Shown: positions 45,380 through 53,624, numbered from the stretch's first letter. The stretch is 64,000 nt of DNA from Acidimicrobiia bacterium (GCA_012959995.1 DUCC01000026.1:156615-220614), one strand, 5' to 3'. Numbers and translations: made by a program. Notes: generated by a model not told the origin, from the letters alone.

Positions 45380-46057
45380 ATGGATGCTACGAGAACGCTG
45401 AAGGTGATTCATGACGAAGTGGTGGGTTGCCGGGCTTGTCCGCGTCTGGTGGCGTGGCGTGAACAAATTGCTTTAGAAAAACGGGCAGCTTACCGGGACC
45501 AAGATTATTGGGGTAAAGGGGTACCGGGGTTTGGTGATCCGCTAGCCAGTATTTTGGTGGTGGGGTTGGCTCCGGCGGCTCATGGGGCCAATCGCACGGG
45601 TCGGGTTTTTACTGGTGACCGGTCGGGGGATTTTCTTTTTGCTGCTTTGCATCGGGTGGGTTTGGCGAACCAACCGGAAGCCACCCACCGGGGTGATGGT
45701 TTGGCTTTGACTGATGTTTTTGTGACGGCGCCAGTTAAATGTGCGCCGCCGGCCAATAAACCTACGCCGGACGAGCGGTCTGCTTGCCGACCGTTTTTTG
45801 AACGTGAGGTGGCGGCGTTGAGCGAGGTGCGGGTGGTGGTGGTGTTGGGCCAGATTGGTTATCAGGCCACGGCGCAAGAGTTTGGTTTGTCGCCTCGGCC
45901 CAAGTTTGGCCATGGGGTGGAGGCTTTGTTGCCAGATGGACGCACTATTTTGTGTTCGTACCATGTGAGTCAGCAGAATACTTTTACGGGCCGTTTGACC
46001 GAACCCATGTTTGATGAGGTGTTGGAACGGGCCAAGGTTTTGGCTAGCCAACGCTGA
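45380..46057 (+). CDS. Family 5 uracil-DNA glycosylase
   Basis: A 225-residue Fe-S uracil-DNA glycosylase. GLAPAAHGANRTG at 62-74 is the family 5 (UDGb) motif A, which lacks the usual catalytic Asp or Asn of other families. Cluster ligands are Cys17, Cys20, Cys121 and Cys136. It excises uracil and hypoxanthine from DNA. The ATG at 45380 fits TACCCT six bases upstream and begins the MDATRTLKVIHDEV helix. Confidence 0.92.
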   Translation: MDATRTLKVIHDEVVGCRACPRLVAWREQIALEKRAAYRDQDYWGKGVPGFGDPLASILVVGLAPAAHGANRTGRVFTGDRSGDFLFAALHRVGLANQPEATHRGDGLALTDVFVTAPVKCAPPANKPTPDERSACRPFFEREVAALSEVRVVVVLGQIGYQATAQEFGLSPRPKFGHGVEALLPDGRTILCSYHVSQQNTFTGRLTEPMFDEVLERAKVLASQR

Positions 46058-46072
46058 TTCGGTTTCAGACGA

Positions 46073-46078
46073 TAACCT
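46073..46078 (+). promoter_or_regulatory. Leaderless -10 element (TAACCT) of small lipoprotein
   Basis: TAACCT ends eight bases before the GTG at 46087. Confidence 0.4.
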
Positions 46079-46086
46079 CACCGGTT

Positions 46087-46425
46087 GTGAAGAACTCTCG
46101 TACCTCTCGTCTGGTTGCTCTTTTGGCGGCCTTCATGTTGTTAGCCGGTTGCGCTAATTCGTCTACCCCTAATGGGTGGGACGAACAAGATGCTTTGGCG
46201 GAACGCAACTTTGTTGAATCTTGTGTTGAGGCCAACCCTGACTTGTCTTCGGCGCAAGGTGAAGCAATGTGCGGCTGCATTTTGCAAGGCATTCAAGATG
46301 CGGTTACTTATGAAGATTTCAAAGCGTTGGATAATCACATTCGTGAGAACGCCGGCGAACTTAGCGAAACGGGTTTAGCCGATGGGTTTAGTTGGTACAC
46401 CGATGCAGTGGCTTCTTGCCAGTAG
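46087..46425 (+). CDS. Small secreted lipoprotein
   Basis: A 112-residue lipoprotein with an Arg/Lys N-terminus, a hydrophobic core and the lipobox LAGC (Cys near 22). The mature part is acidic and holds four cysteines, which could form disulfides. It begins with GTG. No family was recognised. It lies alone between the uracil-DNA glycosylase and the FrhB-like gene. Confidence 0.75.
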   Translation: MKNSRTSRLVALLAAFMLLAGCANSSTPNGWDEQDALAERNFVESCVEANPDLSSAQGEAMCGCILQGIQDAVTYEDFKALDNHIRENAGELSETGLADGFSWYTDAVASCQ

Positions 46426-46450
46426 TCGAGTTCTCAGCGGTCGTTTTTAA

Positions 46451-47605
46451 CTAACCGGCTTTTACTTCGATGCCTTGGCGGGCACTTTTGTTGGCCCAAT
46501 CGGGCCAGCGGGCTCGACTTTTGGCCGCCAGTTTGTTCATCAGGGCAATGGCTCCAGGGTCGCTGTCGCCGGGCCGACCTTCGATGACGCCTTCTTCCAG
46601 CATTTTCATGATGATTTGCCGGCCCAGTTCGGTGCGCACGATGGTTAGTGTCCAGTCTTTGTTTTCGCCGATGCCTCCGGTGGAGATGTCGGCGTGTTCG
46701 GCGGCGAAGTCGGGGCAGTGGTGGCAGCCTTCTCTGGTCCAGGCGTGGCATTCTTTGAGATTTATTTCGTGGTAGTCGCCGTTACGCATCCAAATTTGGA
46801 ACACCCCTTTGATGTTCATTTTGGTCATGTCGGCTTTGGCGAGCCCGTATTTGGCTTCGAAGAGTTCTTCAAATATTGAGTCGTCGAATGATTTGGAGCA
46901 CAGCAGGCCGATGTTGAGCTTGATGGGTTTTCCGGCTTTGCCGACTTTGCGATGCCACATGACGGGGCCGATGGAGGTTTGGCAACTCATGCCTACCAGG
47001 GCTAAAGATTCGAGGTCTTGTTCTTTGGCTTTTTTTATGGCCAGGGTGTTGGCCGAATAGGTGTAGCGGCTGCCTGCTCCGGCGAGCACGCCGGCTCGGT
47101 CGGTGGCTAAAGCGGGGATGGCTTTCCAACTGGTGACCCCGTCTTCGGCGGGGGCTTCGAGGTGTGAGGTCAGGGCGCCGTCGATGATGTTGTTTTCGAG
47201 GCACCAAATCAAAATGGCGGAAACCAGCCCGCCGTCTTGCCCCATTTGGTGCACTGTTTTGTCGGAGGCTCGGGTAAGCAAAATGTCTTTGTAGATGCCG
47301 GAGAGTTCGTCGGGTTGGCGGGTTCGTGCGAAGAGGTGCTGGTCGGCTTCGGCTTCCCAGTCGCGGAACCGGGGGCAGGCTCGGGTGCAGGAGGTGCAGC
47401 CTTTTTGCCCGTGGCCACAGTCGTCTAAACCGAGTTCGCCTTCAAGGTGAAAGGGTTTGTATTGGCCGGGGGCGTGTTTGTAGCCGATTACGTCGTGGGG
47501 GCAGGCAATGACGCAGCCCGCACAGCCGGTGCAAAGACCGGAGGTGATGACCTCGTCGTAGAGTTCCTTCCATTGGAAGGTCCACTTCTTTTTGGTTGCT
47601 GCCAT
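46451..47605 (-). CDS. FrhB-like coenzyme F420 hydrogenase/dehydrogenase beta subunit
   Basis: A 384-residue flavoprotein. An N-terminal ferredoxin-like part has two cluster motifs: Cys25/28/31/35 in CTGCAGCVIAC and Cys63/70/73/77 ending in GCTSCTRAC. The rest is the FrhB/FdhB domain, with CHHCPDFAAEHADISTGGIG near 295. FrhB proteins pass electrons between Fe-S clusters, flavin and F420. No hydrogenase or formate dehydrogenase subunit is adjacent, so the partner is unknown. TAGGTT lies six bases before the ATG. Confidence 0.9.
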   Translation of the reverse strand: MAATKKKWTFQWKELYDEVITSGLCTGCAGCVIACPHDVIGYKHAPGQYKPFHLEGELGLDDCGHGQKGCTSCTRACPRFRDWEAEADQHLFARTRQPDELSGIYKDILLTRASDKTVHQMGQDGGLVSAILIWCLENNIIDGALTSHLEAPAEDGVTSWKAIPALATDRAGVLAGAGSRYTYSANTLAIKKAKEQDLESLALVGMSCQTSIGPVMWHRKVGKAGKPIKLNIGLLCSKSFDDSIFEELFEAKYGLAKADMTKMNIKGVFQIWMRNGDYHEINLKECHAWTREGCHHCPDFAAEHADISTGGIGENKDWTLTIVRTELGRQIIMKMLEEGVIEGRPGDSDPGAIALMNKLAAKSRARWPDWANKSARQGIEVKAG

Positions 47606-47611
47606 GGGGTA

Positions 47612-47617
47612 AACCTA
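47612..47617 (-). promoter_or_regulatory. Leaderless -10 element (TAGGTT) of FrhB-like gene
   Basis: TAGGTT on the minus strand ends six bases before the ATG at 47605. Confidence 0.5.
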
Positions 47618-47672
47618 GTCGCATGCCGCCGACTTAACGTTTTGTGCTGCTCTTTTTGCTGATGATTTGTAG

Positions 47673-47744
47673 CGCCCCTGGCAGGACTCGAACCTGCGCT
47701 CACGGCTCCGGAAGCCGATGCTCTATCCACTGAGCTACAGAGGC
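47673..47744 (-). tRNA. tRNA-Arg (anticodon CCG)
   Basis: The minus strand folds as a 72-base cloverleaf. The acceptor pairs GCCTCTG with CAGGGGC, the D stem is GCTC/GAGC, the anticodon loop is TTCCGGA (CCG, reading CGG), and the T arm is GCAGG-TTCGAGT-CCTGC. The discriminator is G, and CCA is not encoded. One T-T mismatch (27-43) lies in the anticodon stem. The variable loop has four bases. Confidence 0.95.
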
Positions 47745-47758
47745 TGAACGGGGTAAGA

Positions 47759-47950
47759 CTACCGGTTTCGGGTGCTGACTGTTTGCTGCTTTTTGGCGCC
47801 AAAGTTCTTATGACTACTTTCACTACGGGAAGGGTTTTTAGTTCTGCATTCTTGTAGTGCCATGATGCCAAGCAATAGCAGTACCAAGCTGCTTTCTTGG
47901 CTGATGAAGAGGCCAGCGAGGGTTAGGGCGGCGAGGGCTGAGCCAGCCAT
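47759..47950 (-). CDS. Possible small membrane protein
   Basis: A 63-residue open frame with two hydrophobic stretches (GSALAALTLAGLFI, SSLVLLLLGIMAL) and a basic tail. It has neither a Shine-Dalgarno nor a TANNNT element at the usual distance, so it may be chance. It fills most of the gap between tRNA-Arg and the PPOX gene. Confidence 0.25.
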   Translation of the reverse strand: MAGSALAALTLAGLFISQESSLVLLLLGIMALQECRTKNPSRSESSHKNFGAKKQQTVSTRNR

Positions 47951-47975
47951 CCAGAGGCGAGGGAGGGAGGAATGA

Positions 47976-48362
47976 TTAGTCCTGCAGGGTGATGATGATG
48001 GCGCAGTCGGAAGGCCCGCCGCCTCCAAAGAGTGTTTTTAACCAGACCAGTAGGCGAATCAATGTGACTTCGAACCCGTATTTGGCTTGAATGGCTTTGC
48101 GTACGCGAACAAAGTCAGCGTCGTAGGCAATGATTGCGGTGCCGGTGAGTGGTTCTGAACCTTCGTTTATGTGGCCACGGGTGTCGCTTGCTTGCAGTTC
48201 GACACGGGGGTCGTTGGTAAGGCGTTTGGCTTTCCATGATCCTGACCATGTGGTGAATCCGCAGGTGCCGTCGCCGAGGTCGGCGAGCCATATGGGCAAG
48301 GTTTTGGCTTCGCCGCTACGGGTGTAGGTGGTGAGGCGAGCGTATTTTTCGTCGGTAATCAT
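47976..48362 (-). CDS. PPOX-fold F420-dependent oxidoreductase
   Basis: A 128-residue split-barrel protein of the pyridoxamine-oxidase/F420 family (TIGR03666-like). ARLTTYTRSGEAKTLPIWL and KAKRLTNDPRVELQ are typical, as is the later GTAIIAYDAD. It would use F420 or a related flavin for redox chemistry; the substrate is unknown. The ATG at 48362 overlaps the ROK kinase stop by four bases. Confidence 0.85.
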   Translation of the reverse strand: MITDEKYARLTTYTRSGEAKTLPIWLADLGDGTCGFTTWSGSWKAKRLTNDPRVELQASDTRGHINEGSEPLTGTAIIAYDADFVRVRKAIQAKYGFEVTLIRLLVWLKTLFGGGGPSDCAIIITLQD

Positions 48363-49309
48363 TGGGGGTCTTTCTTGGAGGCGTCTTGGTTTTGGGCGAT
48401 AAGTGCGGCACCGAGCGCTCCGGCGTCGGGGCCTTGTTGGGCTAAGCAAACTTCTACTTCTGGACGGTGGAAGGCCCCGAATAACATGGTGGGAAGCCGA
48501 TCAGCCACGCTACTGCGTAGGGGTTCGCCAATGGCTGCGAGCCCGCCGCCTAAGACGATGCGTTCTAAGTCCAGCAGGGTGGCCAGGCTGGCGGCACCTC
48601 GAGCAATTTCTTGACAGTAGTGGTCAAAGATTTCTAAGGCTTGTGGGTCGCGGGCGGCTACGGCGGTTGAAACATGTTGGCCGGTGATGGCTTGGGCTGA
48701 GCCGGCGGCGGCTAACCCGTGGGCGAAGTTTCCGGCGGCGGCGGCTTCTTGGCCAAGTCGGCCGAGGGCGTTACCGGAGGCGAAGTATTCCCAAGGCCCG
48801 GGTTGGCCGGTGACGTGGGTGGGGCCTTGGGCGTTGATGGTCATGTGTCCGGCTTCTCCGGCAAACCCGTGGGCGCCAAGTACCAGTTGTCCGTTGAGAA
48901 CGAAGCCAGCACCGATGCCGGTGCCTAGGGCGACGAAAGCAAAGTTGTCGCAGTGTTGGCCGGCGCCGAGGCGGGCTTCGGCCCAGGTTCCGGCAGTGGC
49001 ATCGTTGCTGACCGCTACCGGGAGGCCGCAGTCTTTTTGCAGTTCGGGGCCGATGGGGTAGTCCAAAAGCCCGGGCAGGTGGGGGGAGTAGTGCACGGTT
49101 CCGGTGCGGTTTACTAACCCGGCGATGGCGAGGCCTACGGCGGTGGTTTCGCTGGTTCGTAATTGGTTGATCAAGCCGGTCAAGGCAGTGACTAACTCGG
49201 GGCCGGTTCCGACGCTGAGGGTTTGGCAGCGGTCTTTTATCTGGCCGGAGTCTGGGTCGATGAGGAGCGCTCGAGCGTTCGTGCCGCCGACGTCTATGCC
49301 AATGATCAT
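48359..49309 (-). CDS. ROK family sugar kinase with altered zinc motif
   Basis: A 316-residue ROK protein. The ATP motif DVGGTN is at 6-11, the catalytic Asp103 is in SNDAT, and ALGTGIGAGF and His155 of EAGHM are present. The usual zinc motif CxCGxxGCxE is replaced by THVTGQPGPWE (164-174), so no zinc cysteines remain. It may be a glucokinase or another hexokinase. TAACCT lies six bases before the ATG. The PPOX gene follows with a four-base overlap. Confidence 0.87.
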   Translation of the reverse strand: MIIGIDVGGTNARALLIDPDSGQIKDRCQTLSVGTGPELVTALTGLINQLRTSETTAVGLAIAGLVNRTGTVHYSPHLPGLLDYPIGPELQKDCGLPVAVSNDATAGTWAEARLGAGQHCDNFAFVALGTGIGAGFVLNGQLVLGAHGFAGEAGHMTINAQGPTHVTGQPGPWEYFASGNALGRLGQEAAAAGNFAHGLAAAGSAQAITGQHVSTAVAARDPQALEIFDHYCQEIARGAASLATLLDLERIVLGGGLAAIGEPLRSSVADRLPTMLFGAFHRPEVEVCLAQQGPDAGALGAALIAQNQDASKKDPQ

Positions 49310-49315
49310 GGCTTC

Positions 49316-49321
49316 AGGTTA
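49316..49321 (-). promoter_or_regulatory. Leaderless -10 element (TAACCT) of ROK kinase
   Basis: TAACCT on the minus strand ends six bases before the ATG at 49309. Confidence 0.5.
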
Positions 49322-49346
49322 GGGAGGTTTTCTGGCAGATAGGGGC

Positions 49347-50198
49347 TTAGTGCTTTAAGCCGGTGAGGTCGGCGGTGGCTTCTTGGTTCCGGTTTTTGGT
49401 GGGGCCGCCACCGGTGATGATGCGTCGGCGCACAAAAGCAGAGAGTGCGTCGATGCTGAGCACTACGGCCACGGTGATGGCCAGTACTGCGCCGACGGCC
49501 GGGAAGTTTCGGAAAACAAGTTGAGAGACCAGTTCGGCGCCTACTCCGCCGGCTCCGATCATCCCTAAGACGGCGGAGGCGCGAACGTTAATTTCAAAAC
49601 GGAAAAGCCAGTACGAGGTTATGACGGGCATTACTTGGGGCAGTACTCCCCACCGCATGCCCGAAACCCATACGCCGCCGCAAGCTTCAACTGCTTCGAC
49701 GGGGCCGTGGTCGCTGTTTTCGATTGCTTCGCAGGCCCATTTGCCTAAGGTGCCGACGGAGTGGATGCCGATAGCCAGCGCACCGGCCCATGGCCCGAGG
49801 CCGGTAATGGGGATAAGAATGACGGCCAAAATAAGTTCGGGGACGGCCCGTACGGCATTAAATATTTGTCGTATAGGAGTGCGTATCCAGCGGGGGCTGA
49901 CGTTGGTGGCGGCTAAAAAAGCGAAGGGTAGTGAAACGACGGCCCCGATGATGGTGCCGATCCAAGCGATGTAAACCGATTCAAATACTTTGCCCACTAC
50001 GCCGCGTTGGTAGACCTCGTTGAAAGCAGGTGGAAACATGCGGTGCAAAATATTCCAAGCATCCGCTGGAGCGCCGAGCAGCCGGGCCAGGGTGACGTCA
50101 AGGCCAGCTATTGACCAGGTAGCCCCGGCCACGAAAATAAAAGCAATAATCCAGTTGCGGCCTGCAGTACGAGGGCGAGGTGGGGCGGCGACTGGCAT
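49347..50198 (-). CDS. phnE: Phosphonate-type ABC transporter permease (PhnE)
   Basis: A 283-residue permease with about six helices and the BPD_transp EAA-like loop, seen as EAVEACGGVWVSGMRWGVLPQV. It belongs to the PhnE family. It is the second of two permease genes in the operon, starting one base after the other's stop. The pair would form the channel of a phosphonate-type importer. Confidence 0.88.
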   Translation of the reverse strand: MPVAAPPRPRTAGRNWIIAFIFVAGATWSIAGLDVTLARLLGAPADAWNILHRMFPPAFNEVYQRGVVGKVFESVYIAWIGTIIGAVVSLPFAFLAATNVSPRWIRTPIRQIFNAVRAVPELILAVILIPITGLGPWAGALAIGIHSVGTLGKWACEAIENSDHGPVEAVEACGGVWVSGMRWGVLPQVMPVITSYWLFRFEINVRASAVLGMIGAGGVGAELVSQLVFRNFPAVGAVLAITVAVVLSIDALSAFVRRRIITGGGPTKNRNQEATADLTGLKH

Positions 50199-50199
50199 G

Positions 50200-50994
50200 T
50201 CAGACCAAACGCTTTCTTAAAGCCACGCTTATTTGTTCAATGACAATCACGATGACGAAGATGATGAGCAATATCCCCAACACCCGGTCAAAGCGAAAGT
50301 ATTGCCGTTGAGCTTCTACCACTCGACCGATGCCGCCTGCACCGACTAACCCCAACACGATGGAGGCGCGAATATTTAGCTCAAACACGTAGAGCGAGTA
50401 GGCCACATAAGACGGGAACACGGTGGGGAGCACTCCGGTGCGTACCGCAGGGGTGTGTCGGCCTCCGGCGGCTCGGGCGGCTTCTAGGGGGCGGGGGTCG
50501 GCGCTGTCGACGGTTTCTGAAAAAAGTTTGACCATTACGGCGAGTGAGAAAATTGAGAGCGCCCACGACCCAGCGAATGCGCCAATGCCTACTGCGGTAA
50601 CGAGAAGTTTTGCCCAAAACAAGTCAGGGACGGCCCGCACTACATTCATGATGCCTTTGGCTACCAGATAGGTGGGTTTATTTGGGGTGGTAAGCGGCGA
50701 GATGATGAAAGAAAGGGGGAGCGCTAGCCCGCAGCCAATCAGGGTTGAAATTATGGCGATTTGAAAGGTCTCGATGAGCGGGTCAATCACATTGCTACGA
50801 TCAAATACCCATTCCCATGGCACCGGCCAAAACTTTTCCCAAAGTGGATTACTCCATACCTCCCAAAAAGTAGAGATGGTAAAGCCCACTTGTCGCCCCG
50901 AATAAATGGTGAAAAGAAGTACTAACCCAGCGGTAAGAAACGTGCGGAGTTTAAGGCGGGGGCGAGTGGGCCGCCCATCTTCGGGTGTGGTCAC
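50200..50994 (-). CDS. phnE: Phosphonate-type ABC transporter permease (PhnE)
   Basis: A 264-residue permease of the PhnE family with about six helices. The EAA loop is LEAARAAGGRHTPAVRTGVLP and a VLGLVGAGGIGRVVE stretch follows. It overlaps phnC by four bases. With the other PhnE it would form a heterodimeric channel. Confidence 0.9.
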   Translation of the reverse strand: MTTPEDGRPTRPRLKLRTFLTAGLVLLFTIYSGRQVGFTISTFWEVWSNPLWEKFWPVPWEWVFDRSNVIDPLIETFQIAIISTLIGCGLALPLSFIISPLTTPNKPTYLVAKGIMNVVRAVPDLFWAKLLVTAVGIGAFAGSWALSIFSLAVMVKLFSETVDSADPRPLEAARAAGGRHTPAVRTGVLPTVFPSYVAYSLYVFELNIRASIVLGLVGAGGIGRVVEAQRQYFRFDRVLGILLIIFVIVIVIEQISVALRKRLV

Positions 50995-51767
50995 TCTGTT
51001 GATTTCAGGGCCAACAGGTCAGTGTCGGCAATGGAGCGGCCGTAGATTTCTTGAAAAGTTTCGTCGGTAACGTCAGCGATGTTGCCGTCAAACACCAGTT
51101 GCCCTTCGCGTAAACCGATGAGGCGCTGCCCGTATTCTCGGGCGAGGTCTAAAAAGTGAAGGTTGATGAGGGTGGTGATACCGAGGTCTTGATTGATGCG
51201 CTGCAGGTCGCCCATGACTTGGCGACTGGTGACGGGATCTAAGGCGGCTACGGGTTCGTCGGCCAGCATGACCGTAGGTTCTTGGGCAAGTGCTCGGGCG
51301 ATGCCGACGCGTTGTTGCTGCCCTCCAGAGAGGTCAGAGGCCCGTACGTAAGCTTTTTCTACGATGCCTACTCGTTCGAGAGATTGCATGGCTTTTTCGC
51401 GTTCTTGGGCGGGCCAAAAACCGAAAGTTGAGCGCCATGAGGGCACGGCAGACAGCCTCCCCATAAGCACGTTGTTCAATACGGTGGTGCGGTTAACCAG
51501 GTTGAAGGTTTGAAAGATCATGCCGATGTTTGATCGGACTTGGCGCAGGGTTGCTGCGGAGGCCCCCACGACCTCGACTCCGTCCACGGTGATTGATCCT
51601 TCCGTGGCGGGGACGAGGCCGTTGAGGGCCCGCAATAGGGTGGACTTTCCGGCACCAGATAACCCGACAATGACCACAAATTCGCCGTCGTCGATGTTCA
51701 GGTCAAGGTTGCGAAGCGCTTTTACGCCGCCGCGGTAGGTCACCGAGACATTGTTGAAACGAATCAT
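50991..51767 (-). CDS. phnC: Phosphonate-type ABC transporter ATPase (PhnC)
   Basis: A 258-residue ABC ATPase of the PhnC family. Walker A is GLSGAGKST near residue 37, the signature is LSGGQQQRVGIARAL, and the PhnC-like MIFQTFNLVNRTTVLNNVLMGRL stretch follows Walker A. It sits 34 bases after phnD and overlaps phnE. Confidence 0.92.
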   Translation of the reverse strand: MIRFNNVSVTYRGGVKALRNLDLNIDDGEFVVIVGLSGAGKSTLLRALNGLVPATEGSITVDGVEVVGASAATLRQVRSNIGMIFQTFNLVNRTTVLNNVLMGRLSAVPSWRSTFGFWPAQEREKAMQSLERVGIVEKAYVRASDLSGGQQQRVGIARALAQEPTVMLADEPVAALDPVTSRQVMGDLQRINQDLGITTLINLHFLDLAREYGQRLIGLREGQLVFDGNIADVTDETFQEIYGRSIADTDLLALKSTE

Positions 51768-51801
51768 ACGCTACCTACTTTTCTTTGGTGTCGGAAGGTC
51801 A

Positions 51802-52983
51802 TCAACCGGGAGGGTCAGAGATGCCGAGGGCTGCTGCTGCTTCGCGCACGACGTCGAAATCTGATTCGGTGGCACGACGAATATCAGTCCAGCCGTAGAT
51901 TTCGTCAAACATTGCTTCACCCTCGTCGGTGGCCAAATACTCTTCAATTGCGGAGTAGATGGCTTCTTTTAGGTCATTAGGCAGGTCAGCGCTTACCGCC
52001 ACCACGTCGTTGGGGATTTCTGCGGTGATGTTAAACACGATCACCTTTTCACCAACGTCAATGTTTTCTTTACGCATGGTGCGTCGAGCGTCGTCGAAAG
52101 AGATGCCGATGTCTGCATCACCGTTGTAGACGGCCACTACGGCTGCATCGTGCCCACCGGTGAAGATGGGGGTGATGTCGCTGGCTGGGTCTACGCCGGC
52201 GTTGATGAGTTGCAAGGCGGGGAACAAGTAGCCCGAGGTGGAGCTTTCTGAGGTGAAGGCCACTGTTTTGCCAGCAATCGATTCAAGCGATGCGGTGCAG
52301 GAACTCCCGGGGGAGACATCGCCTGCATCAACAGTTTCGCCGAGGGCTTTGCCGCTGTCACCGAAGTACACGCCTACCTGTAGGGCCACGGCGTCGAGGG
52401 CGCCTACTTGAACGATGCCGTCGGCGGAGTTTTCTAACGCCGTTGCCGGTACAGGGGTTTCGTCACAGATTGACGGGTCGTTGGTGAACCATTGGCCGTG
52501 GTAGGTGGCGGCGCCGTAACGCACTGATTGAATCAGCGGCTCTAAGTTGCCGAAGTTGTCTTGGGCCAAGGTGTAGCCGAAGGGACCAAAGGCGCCAAGG
52601 TCGGCTTGGCCGGTTCCCATGGCGGTTACTAACCCGGTGTAGTCGGTGGTTACGATGCCTTCAACGTCTATTCCGAGGGCGCTTTCAAGAACGTCAATAA
52701 ACGGCTGAATGTCGTCTTGGAGCGTGTCTTGTTCTTGGCTGGGAACAAAACCGAAGGTTATTTTGTCGGGCCATCCATTGCCTTCGTCGGGGGCCGCGGT
52801 GGTAGGTGCCGCGGTGGTAGCGGGGGCCGCGGTGGTAGGTGCCGCGGTGGTAGCGGGGGCCGCGGTGGTAGGTGCCGCGGTGGTAGCGGGGGCAGCGTCT
52901 TGGGCATCGTCGCCACAAGATGAAGCCACCAGGCTCAGGGTAAGTGCGGTGGCGACTAGCCACAGCGAACGGGTACGTAACAT
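51802..52983 (-). CDS. phnD: Phosphonate-type ABC transporter substrate-binding lipoprotein (PhnD)
   Basis: A 393-residue lipoprotein. The lipobox is VASSC with Cys23. An Ala-Thr-Pro linker at 31-65, built from three exact 33-base repeats, separates the anchor from the PhnD-like binding domain, which starts around ITFGFVPSQEQ. ATG at 52983 is preferred over 52998 because GAGGAG lies seven bases upstream. The ligand may be a phosphonate, phosphite or another phosphorus compound; no C-P lyase or phosphonatase is visible. Confidence 0.88.
   Translation of the reverse strand: MLRTRSLWLVATALTLSLVASSCGDDAQDAAPATTAAPTTAAPATTAAPTTAAPATTAAPTTAAPDEGNGWPDKITFGFVPSQEQDTLQDDIQPFIDVLESALGIDVEGIVTTDYTGLVTAMGTGQADLGAFGPFGYTLAQDNFGNLEPLIQSVRYGAATYHGQWFTNDPSICDETPVPATALENSADGIVQVGALDAVALQVGVYFGDSGKALGETVDAGDVSPGSSCTASLESIAGKTVAFTSESSTSGYLFPALQLINAGVDPASDITPIFTGGHDAAVVAVYNGDADIGISFDDARRTMRKENIDVGEKVIVFNITAEIPNDVVAVSADLPNDLKEAIYSAIEEYLATDEGEAMFDEIYGWTDIRRATESDFDVVREAAAALGISDPPG
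52789..52887. repeat. Three perfect 33-base tandem repeats in phnD
   Basis: Units 52789-52821, 52822-52854 and 52855-52887 are identical. Each encodes 11 residues (ATTAAPTTAAP) of the lipoprotein linker. Identical copies suggest recent slippage, so linker length probably varies between strains. Confidence 0.9.
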
Positions 52984-52990
52984 GTTGATG

Positions 52991-52995
52991 CTCCT
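52991..52995 (-). promoter_or_regulatory. Ribosome binding site that sets the phnD start
   Basis: AGGAG on the minus strand lies seven bases before the ATG at 52983. A TAAGGT element at 53017-53022 could be the -10, giving a leader of about 27 bases. Confidence 0.5.
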
Positions 52996-53029
52996 CATAA
53001 TTGGTTGGAAAATTGACCTTAGCGCGTTG

Positions 53030-53602
53030 TCAAGCGGTGGGCGAGATTGGGAGGGCGTTTACGTAGGTTTCGAATTCGGCCCAGGTTTCGATGTCGTGAG
53101 CGCCGGGGGTGGGGCTGTTCCAGGGGCGTATGTAGCGGCAGACTCGAACATCGGGTCGGTGGGTGGTTACTGCTTGGAGGTTGTGGTCGGCGTCGTCGAG
53201 TAACACATCAATTTCCACGGTGGTTTTGTCATCCACGATGTGTACTTCGGCGGCGGGTACCTCGTGTTGGTCGAGCCAGGCGTAGGTGTCGTCGATGGCA
53301 AAATCGGGTTTGGTGGTGACGATGATTATGTGGTGTTCTTCGGCGAGTCGGTGCAGCGTTTCGACCGCACCGGGGTAGGTAGGAAGCACCCGGAACAGCG
53401 AGTTACCGTCGCCACAGTCGCGAGCCCAGTCCCAAAACATGTCCATATGGTCAAAATCGGTCAAGAAAAGCGGGGCATCCCATTCCACAATGTCGTCGGG
53501 GTGCAGCGCGGTGTTGAAGTCGCGGTTGTAGCAATCGACCCACCCTTGGTTGAAATCGGCAACAACGCCGTCGAGGTCAATGCCGAGTCGTAGTTTCCGC
53601 AT
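53030..53602 (-). CDS. HAD-family 5'-nucleotidase (NT5C-like)
   Basis: A 190-residue HAD phosphatase. Motif I is DLDGVVAD (Asp9, Asp11), motif II is in VTTKPD, and the late Asp pair is in VLLDDADHN. It resembles 5'(3')-deoxyribonucleotidases, with the VEWDAPLFLTDFD insertion in the cap. It lies 46 bases before phnD on the same strand, so it may be the first gene of that operon. CACACT lies seven bases before the ATG. Confidence 0.85.
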   Translation of the reverse strand: MRKLRLGIDLDGVVADFNQGWVDCYNRDFNTALHPDDIVEWDAPLFLTDFDHMDMFWDWARDCGDGNSLFRVLPTYPGAVETLHRLAEEHHIIIVTTKPDFAIDDTYAWLDQHEVPAAEVHIVDDKTTVEIDVLLDDADHNLQAVTTHRPDVRVCRYIRPWNSPTPGAHDIETWAEFETYVNALPISPTA

Positions 53603-53624
53603 GGGTTTGAGTGTGCCGTGCCTC

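Noticed and set aside
47673..47744. tRNA-Arg as an integration site for a mobile element
   Set aside because: No integrase, no repeated tRNA 3' end and no change in gene style follows it.
52789..52887. Direct repeats as a possible CRISPR array
   Set aside because: The units are head to tail without spacers and translate in frame as a lipoprotein linker.
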